Assembly: GCF_004000765.1 (NCBI RefSeq) | Contig: NZ_BILW01000006.1 | Span: 62,001 to 126,000 of the forward strand | Origin: Paenibacillus chondroitinus NBRC 15376 | Lineage (GTDB): Bacteria; Bacillota; Bacilli; Paenibacillales; NBRC-103111 | DNA: 64,000 nt | Direction of reading: 5' to 3' | Part shown: positions 45,577-54,700 of the stretch, piece by piece | Layout: every line of letters starts with the position of its first letter | Numbering within the stretch: the stretch's first letter is position 1 | Program-made: the position numbers and the translations under genes | Notes under the pieces: generated by a model | What the model saw: the letters and a program-made list of their open reading frames with translations, nothing else | Told to the model about the DNA's origin: nothing | The model's database searches: none

Positions 45577-46059
45577 ATGGACCGACCTTTAATTTCGGAA
45601 CATGAAATGATTAAAGAAACGGAGATATTTTACAAGATTTATTCTGTATTCATTGATGAGATTGAGCAGATTGAGAGCGTACGGGGAAAGTTAAACGATT
45701 TTCAGCTCATGCAAGCTGTTTCACGCGCTAAAGATACTATGGGGATCCTGGGCTGGGAACGTCGGCAAACAGTAAATTCAATATTTGAAAAATACATGCA
45801 TATCTATCGAGTATTTGGGCGAGCAAAAGCACATGAATGGGTAAAAGGAACGTTCGGGTACAACTTTAAGATGAGAAATGATACAGAAAGTGAAGCATCT
45901 CCAGAACTTCCAAAACCAGAAAACAGTCTATCAGAAGACGAAGAAACAAGCATCAATCACAAAAATGTAGAGCCCAGAATTCAGGAGTTATCTCGTCTAA
46001 TCGTAGAGAAGGAGGCCGAGCTGCTACAGCTCTACCGAGAGTTTTATTTATTGCAATAA
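45577..46059 (+). CDS. Hypothetical protein with C-terminal coiled coil
   Basis: 160-residue acidic soluble protein. The N-terminal two thirds are helical (MIKETEIFYKIYSVFIDEIE, GWERRQTVNSIFEKY), followed by an acidic linker and a final coiled-coil-like helix (ELSRLIVEKEAELLQLYREF). No family is recognised. The purine-rich GAAG tract and AGGGATGAG serve as ribosome site. A terminator at 46191 ends the unit. Confidence 0.55.
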   Translation: MDRPLISEHEMIKETEIFYKIYSVFIDEIEQIESVRGKLNDFQLMQAVSRAKDTMGILGWERRQTVNSIFEKYMHIYRVFGRAKAHEWVKGTFGYNFKMRNDTESEASPELPKPENSLSEDEETSINHKNVEPRIQELSRLIVEKEAELLQLYREFYLLQ

Positions 46060-46190
46060 GTTCCTTCTCAGCGAAAATTTTCCACCATTATCCAAGGTCT
46101 AATGTGTCATGAAATATTAGAATAATCAAATTCTTAAACCAGATTAACCGCTAGGCAGTTCAACGGGAACTATAGTTTAATACCACAGGG

Positions 46191-46219
46191 GCTGCTAAGA
46201 AGCAGCTTCTTTGTTTTTT
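46191..46219 (+). terminator. Terminator after the hypothetical gene
   Basis: Stem GCTGCT / AGCAGC with AAGA loop followed by TTCTTTGTTTTTT. Confidence 0.85.
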
Positions 46220-46261
46220 ATAAGTCGGGTGAAATCTACATAGCTTCGTGTCCACAACCTC

Positions 46262-46765
46262 AAAAAATTCGACAACACTGGGGAAGATCTGGAGGATCTG
46301 ATCTCGATCGGAACGATCGGCTTGATCAAAGCCATCGAGTCGTTCTCCCCGAACAAAGGGACAAAGCTGGCAACGTTCGCTGCGCGTTGTATCGAGAACG
46401 AAATACTTATGCATCTTCGATCACTGAAGAAAACACGCAAGGATGTGTCCTTGCATGATCCCATCGGAACGGATAAAGAGGGGAATGAAATTACTTTGAT
46501 CGACATCCTTGGGACGGAAGCCGATGATGTCGTAGATAAAATGCAGCTCAAGATAGAGAAGAGCAAGATTTATCGGAACTTAGAGATTTTGGATGATCGC
46601 GAGAAGGAAGTCGTTGTCGGGCGGTTTGGTTTGGAGCTTGGCGGGGAAGAGCGGACGCAGCGGGAGATTGCGAAGGAGCTGGGCATTAGCCGCAGCTATG
46701 TGTCACGGATTGAGAAGCGGGCGCTGATGAAGCTGTATCATGAGTTTTATAAGGCGAAGCGGTAA
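46262..46765 (+). pseudogene. 5'-truncated copy of sigK
   Basis: Colinear with 11675-12178 at a fixed offset of 34,587 bases and no indels. The first 66 or so codons (pro-sequence and region 1.2/2.1) are missing. The first usual start codon in frame is TTG 46322, which has no ribosome site; the frame has a stop at 46241. By hand count about 16 base differences fall in the shared coding part after residue 85 and 15 are synonymous (the other is Val to Met). Retains region 2 and the region-4 HTH. Probably not expressed, but the substitution pattern shows that this copy or its source stayed under selection. Confidence 0.9.
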
Positions 46766-46834
46766 GGTCGGTCGAGCGGGACTAATGAGTCGCATACTTC
46801 ATTTATTTGGCTTCAGATAATGGAGGCGAAGAGG

Positions 46835-47034
46835 ATGTCCTTAATCCAGATTGAGCATGTGAGTTAGAGTTATGTGATGGGCGGGGAAACGATTCGTGCG
46901 TTGGACGGGAGATTTTTAAGGGTTTGAATCAGCAAGGCAGGACGATTGTGTTGATTACGCATGATCGGCAGATTGCTCAGCAGGCGAAGCGGATAGTGCA
47001 TTTTCGTGATGGGAAGTTGAGCGAGGTTGGATAG
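46835..47034 (+). pseudogene. Decayed copy of the ABC ATPase gene next to sigK
   Basis: Begins like the gene at 12248 (ATG TCC TTA ATC CAG), but has a stop codon (GTGAGTTAGAGT) and a deletion of about 480 bases joining GCGTTGGACG to the GGAGATTTTTAAG segment, so Walker A, signature and Walker B are all gone. The final part (HFRDGKLSEVG) and the stop are kept. Confidence 0.92.
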
Positions 47035-47042
47035 GATGAGGA

Positions 47043-47070
47043 CCGGGACTCGTTGGGGTTCCGGTTTTAG
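47043..47070 (+). terminator. Terminator of the duplicated sigK-ABC segment
   Basis: CCGGGACTC / GGGTTCCGG hairpin, second copy of the one at 12931. The next 200 bases to 47274 contain no gene. Confidence 0.75.
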
Positions 47071-47274
47071 ATTTTGTTAATACGGCCTTGGGATTAAACT
47101 AACAGGTTAACGTGGAAGATGCTTGCGATTCATCCATTAGTCCATAACGATTTCTTCCGTGAGGTTAACCCGTTAGCAATCACCCATTAAACTCGGATTA
47201 TAGTGACGGCAATGATACCAGAAACCTGCGTGGATATGTTAAACTAATGGGAACTAAACCATGAGGTGTTGAAT

Positions 47275-48681
47275 TTGAAAACAATTATTGTGATCGGTGG
47301 CGGCATTACTGGGTTGTCGGCCATGCATGAATTTCGCAAATGGAGGAAGGCAACCGGAGCTGCGGTTAGGCTTTTATTAATTGAAGCGTCTGCACAGTTA
47401 GGCGGTAAAATTCAAACCGTCAGGCATCAACAATTCGTGATGGAGACCGGGGCGGATTCTATTGTAGCACGAAAAATAGACGACATGAACGTGATTGAAG
47501 AACTGGGCTTGAAGGGTGACGTGGTCTATAACGCGACTGGACGATCCTTCATATACGCTGGTGGAGATCTGAAGCCGATTCCGGACGACGCGGTGTTCGG
47601 TATTCCGGCAAGCATCGAGTCGCTCGCCAAGAGTACGCTCGTCTCGGCAGAAGGCAAAGTTGCGGCGCTAAAAGATTTATATACGAAAAATGAAACCTTT
47701 ACGAAGGAGGATTCTGTCGGCGCGTTTCTGGAGTATTTTCTTGGAAGCGAACTAGTCGAAAAGCAAATTGCTCCCGTCCTTTCCGGGGTCTATTCAGGGA
47801 ATTTGAACGAATTGACAATTGCCTCCACACTTCCTTACTTGATCGACTACAAGGAGCAATACGGAAGCATTATTAAAGGGCTCGAAGCAAACAAGCAGAA
47901 GTTTAGGATTGGTGAGAAGAAGTTTTTTTCGCTGAAAAACGGTATGGGCTCGCTAATAGACGCCTTTCAAGCCGGTCTGACCGAAGAATTGCTGATAAAC
48001 ACTAAAGTCTGCAGAATTGATAAGGACAATGGACGGTATCACGTGCACTTAGATGATCAGGACATGATCGAAGCGGATTATATTGTACTAAGTATTCCGC
48101 ATACGGCTGCAGAACCGATTCTTGCCGATCCGAGCCTTACAGAGCAATTCTCGGGATTGAAAAGCAGCTCGCTCATCAGCGTATATGTCGGCTTTGACGT
48201 GCCCGATTCAGTGCTCCCCGCCGATGGAACGGGATTTATTACTGCGACGACCGATGAATTGTCCTGCAACGCTTGCACGTGGACAAGTCGCAAATGGGAG
48301 CATACGTCCAAATCTGGTAATTTGCTCGTCAGACTATTTTATAAAAGCAGCCATCCTTCTTACGCTTTAATAAAGGATCTGGATCACGATGGACTGCTAA
48401 AGGTGGCGCTTAGTGATATTGAGAAGGGGCTTGGAATTACCGCCGAACCTGTCGTTAACGAGATCACCGACTGGACCGGTCAAATGCCAATTTATTCGAT
48501 TACCCATCCGCGAAGCGTCCATGCACTTGAAAGCATCATGGCAGATGTATTCCCAGGCATTATTCTTGCTGGATGCTCTTATTATGGCGCAGGGATCTCG
48601 GACTGCTTGAAGAACGGGGTCGATTCGGCAAGGAAAATCATTGATTTGTTGAAGGAAGGCTATTCTCCAACCAATGAGTAG
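47275..48681 (+). CDS. hemG: Protoporphyrinogen/coproporphyrinogen III oxidase
   Basis: 468-residue FAD enzyme of heme synthesis (HemY/CgoX type in Firmicutes, where it oxidises coproporphyrinogen III). FAD-binding motif VIGGGITGLSAMHEF at the N-terminus, the GGKIQTVRHQQFVMETGADS segment, VLSGVYSGN in the middle, and the C-terminal FAD segment LAGCSYYGAGISDCLKNG. TTG 47275 is chosen: GAGGTG lies 6 bases upstream and the protein starts MKTIIVIGGG. Other heme genes are not adjacent. Confidence 0.93.
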   Translation: MKTIIVIGGGITGLSAMHEFRKWRKATGAAVRLLLIEASAQLGGKIQTVRHQQFVMETGADSIVARKIDDMNVIEELGLKGDVVYNATGRSFIYAGGDLKPIPDDAVFGIPASIESLAKSTLVSAEGKVAALKDLYTKNETFTKEDSVGAFLEYFLGSELVEKQIAPVLSGVYSGNLNELTIASTLPYLIDYKEQYGSIIKGLEANKQKFRIGEKKFFSLKNGMGSLIDAFQAGLTEELLINTKVCRIDKDNGRYHVHLDDQDMIEADYIVLSIPHTAAEPILADPSLTEQFSGLKSSSLISVYVGFDVPDSVLPADGTGFITATTDELSCNACTWTSRKWEHTSKSGNLLVRLFYKSSHPSYALIKDLDHDGLLKVALSDIEKGLGITAEPVVNEITDWTGQMPIYSITHPRSVHALESIMADVFPGIILAGCSYYGAGISDCLKNGVDSARKIIDLLKEGYSPTNE

Positions 48682-48940
48682 GGGTCATCAGATAATAGTT
48701 GATCAAGTTAATGGAGAAGTACGACAAGTTCTGCTATAAGCACGACTGTTGAAACTCCTGTAATGGGAGTGGAGGAATAGCCCCAAGTCAAACTGAAAAG
48801 AACGATTGTTTTCCAAGCGTGAATTGCACCGATCAGGTAAGAACGTGGGGACATCAATGGATGCCACAGTGCAAGCTACTGGGATGACTTAACAAGTGTG
48901 GAGCAGGGGATAAGCTGGAGATCACTTCAAATGCTTACCT
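48682..48940 (+). other. Unassigned region, possibly an intron or mobile-RNA relic
   Basis: No coding frame. The sequence (for example GGAGGAATAGCCCCAAGTC, CCAAGCGTGAATTGCACCG, GTGGGGACATCAATGGATG) has a structured, GC-balanced look that differs from neighbouring intergenic DNA and reminds me of group II intron domain I sequences. No reverse transcriptase or domain V is present. Confidence 0.3.
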
Positions 48941-48960
48941 ATTGTTACCGATAGTTCAAT

Positions 48961-49011
48961 AAAACAGCGTCAGTCGAGGACTTTTATTTCGTCCACGACT
49001 GACGCTGTTTT
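48961..49011. terminator. Bidirectional terminator
   Basis: AAAACAGCGTCAGTCG...GGAC pairs with GTCC...CGACTGACGCTGTTTT with one mismatch and a 9-base loop; T runs on both strands. Separates hemG from the convergent MFS gene. The preceding bases ATTGTTACCGATAGTTCAAT match the element at 39134. Confidence 0.92.
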
Positions 49012-49031
49012 AGGAAAGTCAAAAGCAAATT

Positions 49032-50213
49032 TTACAAAGTCAGACGTTTTTGTAAATTGCTCAACCGTTTTTTACCCATCGAAAAACTGATGAATGCAGA
49101 CAATAGTGCTAACACTATAATAAAACTTGCCATCCATGGATTGTAGAGAACGGTGGAATTGGCGCTTATCATCGCTCCTCCAGCCCCAGCGCCTGTCGCC
49201 AACCCTAAATGAATGATCGATGTATTCAAGCTAAGAACGAGACTGGAAGATTGTGGTTCTTGTTGAATGAAATACGTTTGAGTTGCTGGACCAGCCATGA
49301 ACAGAGAGACCATCATGATTGAAATTAAAAGTAAACCGATGAGAGTCGACCCAGCAAACAGAGGAAGAAGGGCCAGGACAACAATGTGCACAATGGTGCT
49401 GAAAGCTATGATGCGCGCTGCCCCCCATCGATCAATTCCGTAGCCGCCAAAACGGGTACCGACTGCGCCAAATATACCAAAAACAAGCATGACGATGCTA
49501 ATGTTGGACGCTTTAAGTTGAAGGATGTCTTGCATAAAAGGGGTCAAATACGTAAACAACACCGAATTACCTGATTCTCTAAAGAAAGTAAGAAACAAAC
49601 CGCTCACGATGACGGCACTGCCCAGCACTTTGAATTGTTGTCGGAATGACGTCGGTGCATCCCCTTCGATCTCTGGTAGCAAGCGAAAAATGACGAAGGT
49701 AACCAACAGGCTCATCAGTGCTAAAATCAAGAAAATTGCATGCCAGTTCAACCAGTTCGTAATGGATATGCCGATGGGCACGCCCAAAATCATCGCGCTG
49801 CTGAAGCCAAGAACAATCGTGCTGATTGCACTGCCTATCTTCTCGGGAGGAACAATTTTGGCAGCCGCACCAAATGCTGCGACAATATAAACACCAGAAC
49901 TTACACCCAGAATAATGCGTGACGCTATTAAGGTGGAGATATCCGAACTCCAGAAGGAGAGCAAGCACCCCATGATGAAAGCTGCCATTGCACCTAACAA
50001 CACTTTTCTACGTCCCAAGCGGGATGTCAGTGATACCAGGATAGGTGTTCCAATGGCAAAGGCCAGCGAGTAGGCCGTAATCAATTGCCCGGCAAAGGCG
50101 ATGGAGATGTTTAAGTCTTTAGCGAGTACACGCAGGATTCCGGAGACGACCAACTCGGAAGTAGCTGTTAAAAATACCCCTAATGCAATTACATAAATTG
50201 TCCATTTATTCAT
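49032..50213 (-). CDS. MFS transporter (sugar/drug efflux type, YdhP-like)
   Basis: 393-residue, 12-segment MFS protein with motif A SLTSRLGRRKVLLGAMAAF. ATG 50213 (MNKWTIYVIALGVFLTATSE) is preferred because the GGAAGGG site lies at a normal distance; ATG 50222 touches that site. Divergent from an HxlR-family regulator across 128 bases, the classic efflux-pump/regulator pair. Confidence 0.9.
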   Translation of the reverse strand: MNKWTIYVIALGVFLTATSELVVSGILRVLAKDLNISIAFAGQLITAYSLAFAIGTPILVSLTSRLGRRKVLLGAMAAFIMGCLLSFWSSDISTLIASRIILGVSSGVYIVAAFGAAAKIVPPEKIGSAISTIVLGFSSAMILGVPIGISITNWLNWHAIFLILALMSLLVTFVIFRLLPEIEGDAPTSFRQQFKVLGSAVIVSGLFLTFFRESGNSVLFTYLTPFMQDILQLKASNISIVMLVFGIFGAVGTRFGGYGIDRWGAARIIAFSTIVHIVVLALLPLFAGSTLIGLLLISIMMVSLFMAGPATQTYFIQQEPQSSSLVLSLNTSIIHLGLATGAGAGGAMISANSTVLYNPWMASFIIVLALLSAFISFSMGKKRLSNLQKRLTL

Positions 50214-50341
50214 ATCTTTCATTCCCTTCCATTTGACTTATTGTCATTATAGAAGGGGTGCGATAATATTGTAAGAAGGCAAAGTATTCGGATGTAATCC
50301 ATCTATTTTGACTAACTTACTTTTTATTAGGGGTGAGTGAG

Positions 50342-50713
50342 ATGACGGATCAAGTTAATGCCAATTCCTATTTGGATACGGATAGTTCTAACATTTGCGA
50401 AGTATTGCAAATTCTTGGAGCCAAGTGGGCTTTTCTCGTGCTAAACGAATTGCTTCGTGGGCCACAGCGATTTAATCAACTGCAAAGGAATGCAGCTGTG
50501 ATTAAGACGCAGTCTCTTACGGATACGCTTCGACACTTGGAACAAAACGGTTTAGTTCTGCGCGAAGTTTTTCCTACTGTACCTGTAACGGTTGAATATT
50601 CCTTAACTGAAAAGGGAAGCGATTTCCAAACTGCGCTGAAGGAAATGAATAAATGGGTGGAAAAGTGGGGGAAGCCACAGCAAGTAAACGGGAAAACGAG
50701 CATTTCTTCGTAA
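50342..50713 (+). CDS. HxlR-family transcriptional regulator
   Basis: 123-residue winged-HTH protein; family pattern EVLQILGAKWAFLVLNELLRGPQRF, with RHLEQNGLVLREV and PVTVEYSLTEKG following. AGGGGTGAG precedes ATG 50342; the GTG 50333 start is within that site. Likely redox or electrophile responsive like other HxlR proteins, and the probable regulator of the divergent MFS gene. One Cys (Cys15 in SNICEVLQ) is at the position used for sensing in HypR-like members. Confidence 0.92.
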   Translation: MTDQVNANSYLDTDSSNICEVLQILGAKWAFLVLNELLRGPQRFNQLQRNAAVIKTQSLTDTLRHLEQNGLVLREVFPTVPVTVEYSLTEKGSDFQTALKEMNKWVEKWGKPQQVNGKTSISS

Positions 50714-50734
50714 CAAGCGCTTCTCGGAATAGCC

Positions 50735-50804
50735 GGTTGAGTGAAGTTAAATAGGATGATGTAAAAACCGGGACTCCGTTGGAGTGCCGGTTTGTTGTTT
50801 TTTT
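50735..50804 (+). repeat. Third scrap of the sigK-ABC operon end with terminator
   Basis: GGTTGAGTGAAGTTAAATAGGATGA and CCGGGACTCC / GGAGTGCCGG followed by TTTGTTGTTTTTTT parallel 12902-12960 and 47015-47070. Here it has been joined to the 3' side of the HxlR gene and serves as its terminator. Confidence 0.8.
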
Positions 50805-51182
50805 GCATAGGCATTGGGATCGAACGGGCAGGGATCGTGCGGCTAGGCGAGCGGGTTTACACGGAAGCGGAGCTGGAAAATGAACTGCCTTTAAGTCACA
50901 TTCGTGCGACATTGCCGGCAGGCGATCATCTCTTGCTGTACACGGTGAACGGCCCGGAACACGGGCATAGTAATCGCATTGGTGTCGATGCTGATCAAGA
51001 GATCGCGTGGATTTCGCCGCTTGAGGCGGAGGCAGGCGCAGCAGGGGAGCCGATGTCACCGTTCGTGCAAATCGGCCCCTCTATTACATACTCCTGTAAA
51101 ATTAAGTCCAAGCGTGAAAGTTCAAGCTAATGTTGAAACCACACCGATGATTGGGAGTGTCTTTGCATTGAACGACAAATAG
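50805..51182 (+). pseudogene. Gene remnant of unknown family
   Basis: Frame running directly out of the terminator (GIERAGIVRLGERVYTEAEL, LPAGDHLLLYTVNGPEHGHS) to about 51090, then continuing in a shifted frame (SVKVQANVETTPMIGS) to the stop at 51182. No start codon or ribosome site. Amino-acid composition looks like real protein. Probably the C-terminal part of a secreted or enzymatic protein truncated by recombination at the terminator. Confidence 0.45.
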
Positions 51183-51302
51183 TACCCCTTTGCAAAAGAA
51201 AAAAGCGTGTTAAACTTCGAAAATCAGTTTGAACACATCCTTTTCCACAACAATTAAAGTGTTTTCATCCCCTAGAATCATAATCATGAGCCAGGATCTA
51301 AT

Positions 51303-51317
51303 TTGTAACCGCTTTCG
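51303..51317. promoter_or_regulatory. cre-like site upstream of the GH10 gene
   Basis: TTGTAACCGCTTTCG fits the CcpA consensus TGNAANCGNNNNCA at all but the last position. 414 bases ahead of the start codon, in a 548-base region without genes. Confidence 0.5.
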
Positions 51318-51469
51318 AAAAAAATACAAATGATCTATTATCCTTCCATGGAGCTAATTACAAGGTTTGGATATCATATTATCAATAGTCAATACAGAGT
51401 GGCAGAGATAAGAAGATAATCTGTACCTTCGGTGACAAACAGTTGGTAGAGACCTTGTTATCGCTTTTG

Positions 51470-51483
51470 TGAAAGCGTTTTTA
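51470..51483. promoter_or_regulatory. Second cre-like site, or a small terminator
   Basis: TGAAAGCGTTTTTA matches the cre consensus with one mismatch. The same bases form a 6-bp hairpin CGCTTT-TGTG-AAAGCG with a T run, so the signal is ambiguous. Confidence 0.4.
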
Positions 51484-51730
51484 TATATCTGCCTGCCAAA
51501 ATTTGAGGGAGGTGTTTAAATTGATCGTCAAGCCGCGTACGACGTAACGTAGCCCGAGGAATAAGTGCCTCAGTAAGAAACGGAAGCATGTTCGATGGTC
51601 AATCATAAAAAAAACCAAAATCTTTAACAAAACAATATTTGTATCGGTAAAGTTGTAAAGTAATTTGAATCCAAACATTAGGCACCTCCGAGATTTTAGA
51701 GGCTACCCTAAGAAAAGGAGTAAAACAAAG

Positions 51731-54700
51731 ATGAACCGTGAAAAAACCTTAATCAACGTCTCTCGCATCCTCGTAGTCATCATGCTGTACTCTTTTTTCG
51801 CATTTGCCACAGTCCCGGTTGCTGCGGCAGGAGACGAGCGGACACATGAACTGAACGACCTCATTGCACAAGCTGAAGCTTTAAAAGCCGGCAACAAGGA
51901 ATTCCCGCTCCAGATTAGCCAAACTGACGTTGGATCCGATGTGAACAAAGCGTTCCCCTGGGTGTACGACGACGAACTCCAAGATCTTGATAACGCGATT
52001 GAGTTCGCGCGCAATGGGCTTACTCCCGTCGACGAAGCTATAACCAGTCTTGAAAGTGCAATAGTGACTTTTACCGGAAAAATCAAAGCCGATGGATCAA
52101 ATCCCTATTTCCGTCTTGATCCGGGTCCAGGTAAAATACCTGTAAAAATTACCGCGCCCACCAATGTATGGACTTCAAGAACCCCACTTGACAACCGTGT
52201 CCCCACCGACTTTGCTGGTGGCACGTTCAAAATGATTCCGTATCCTTTTGCAGATTCCAAGGGCAAAGCTGATGTGCTCCAGATTAATTATGTCCATAAC
52301 GGGAAAACCATTTTCGGAGGAATGTCCCTGCAATCTCCGTTGTCCCCGAGTGTAGATGTCCCCGCAGGCTCAACGATTGAGTTTGATGTGTACTATCCCA
52401 AGAGCGCGCAGGGAAAATTTATGAGGTGGAGAATCAGAAATGCAGGCTCTGACATTGATACCTACCTAAGGGAATATGAGTACAATAATCTTAATCCCGA
52501 TTGGATTGGCAGCTACAACGGTGAAACCTGGTTGTTGAAGCACACCAGCATTACCGCCACAACAGGGACTTCCTCGAATTTTATTCTTGAGCTTCATGGC
52601 GAAAACGGCCGTCCCGCAGAAACCGGTATGCTTCTTGTCGCCAACATCCAAATCACCGCGCCGGATCCTAACGGTGTTGCGCTACCTAACGTTGTCAACA
52701 AGGAAAACCAGAGTGTCGTGTCTCCTTTAAAGAATGTTTATAATAGGCAAAATGGTACGTTCATGGTTGGTACGATCGGAACCGGAGCAGTAACCGGAAC
52801 AAGAGCCAATCACTATGAAATCTTTGTTGACGGTAACAATCTCAAGGCTGATGCAACGCATCCCCGCGGTCCGAACTGGCTGAAAAGCACTACTGGCGAG
52901 GCTCTAAGCGGTGCAACCACCACCCCTGGTGTAGGTGAATTCAGTTTCCCGACCAGTTCTTATCAAGCAATCAGGGATTCCGGAACTCCCGGACAGTATA
53001 AGTCTCATGCCCACGTTTTGGCATGGTACAACCAGGCACCTGCTTGGATGAGGCAGATGATTCCCGCGACCCTTCCCCTGGGATATAATGGAACAACTAA
53101 TTACTACGGATTGGGCAATGGCGTTACAACCACGGTTAAGGTAGATAAGGAAATGGCTAGAAGAGTGCAGTTTAACCACACCATGTATGTGATGCGGCAC
53201 TTCCTGACCACAGATACGAAGTATGGCTCAAGTGTATCTCGAGGTGTAATCCCTTTCAATTCGTGGGACGTCCTCAACGAAGAGGTTCACGAAAGCCGCC
53301 ACAGCGAAACCATCCCTGCGGATCCGAACAGCTGGAGACAGACACTCAAAAACACCAACTGGCTTTCTGCAATGTCGGATGATCTAATTGGCGGCGACAT
53401 CTCCGAGCATTATATTTACTTGCTCTTCAAATACGCTCACATCGCTGCCCCTAACGCCACAATGGCGGCGGCTTACAAAGCCAACTACACTAACCTTCCC
53501 GAGTACATGAAGGTAGACGGACACGACAATGTTGGCAGCATTGACGCGTATATCGTTAACGATCCTCCAAAACTAACCTATAACGATTACGACATTTCTA
53601 ATCGTACCAAAGCGAGAACTGTATACAACATGGTTCGTGCACTGAATACCGCATGGCTCTCAGATCCGTTGTATGACGGAAGACCCCTTATTGAAGATAT
53701 CGGTATCCAGGGACACGATTCGATTGGAAAGACCCTTGCAAGCGATAATCAATATGCCATGGCCCTCTATGCTTCTCTTATTGACGAAGGTCTACTTTCC
53801 GGAATTGCCTACTCAGAACTTGACCTTAAGATTCCGACTACTACGCCTGGTGGGGGCTCGGTCGCTCCTGCAGTGCTCAATGTGAAACAGTCTGACGCCC
53901 TTGGTTATGAGTATGCGCTGATGTACAAACTGTTCAACAAATTCGCCCCTTACATCGATCATATTATCAGTTGGGGCGTAGCCGGTTCAGGATGGCAGGG
54001 AAGCTATGTTTTGTTTGATAGCCAGAGCAATGCCAATGCCGGCTACTATGGCGCCGTGAATCCGGACAGATTCGTTCTTGGACATTCATACCTAGATGAT
54101 TTCTTTGATGGGGAATACGAGAAACTCCAGAACAGTTATGCAATTGACCTTGGCGATCTTGGAATCTATACACCTGGTAATGGGGAAGTCAAATCCCTTA
54201 CAGCAACAATCTCGGCTAACAACAATGTGACACCTGAAAGTACTTTCACAGCAGCTGTTAGCCTAGATAGTGTGACACAAAGCGTGTACGCACAGGATAT
54301 CACGCTAAGCTATGATTCCACTGTATTCGATTATGCCAGTGTAGCAGGTGCAACCACGAACATTCAGGTTCTGATAGTTGATACAGCTACCCCTGGAAAA
54401 GTGAGAATCATTTCCGTTAATATCGGTGGAGTAGCAGGAACCAGCACGCCCGTTTTGAATATTACCTTTAAGGTAAAATCCGGTATTCAGAATACGACTG
54501 GAACCATAGCAGTCTCTCAAGCGAAGGCTGGCGGTGCTGATGGAACCGTAACCTCTGCGGGGCTGAGCAGCAAGACGATATCCGTTGGTAGTATCATTCA
54601 TCAAGTGGATAAAACGGCCTTGAATACAGCAATTACGAGTGCACAAACCCTGTACAACTCGGCTGTAGTAGGTACTCAACCAGGCCAATATCTGCAAGCA

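Noticed and set aside
51470-51483. cre site as the only reading
   Set aside because: The same bases form a hairpin plus T run, so the cre call here is kept only at low confidence.
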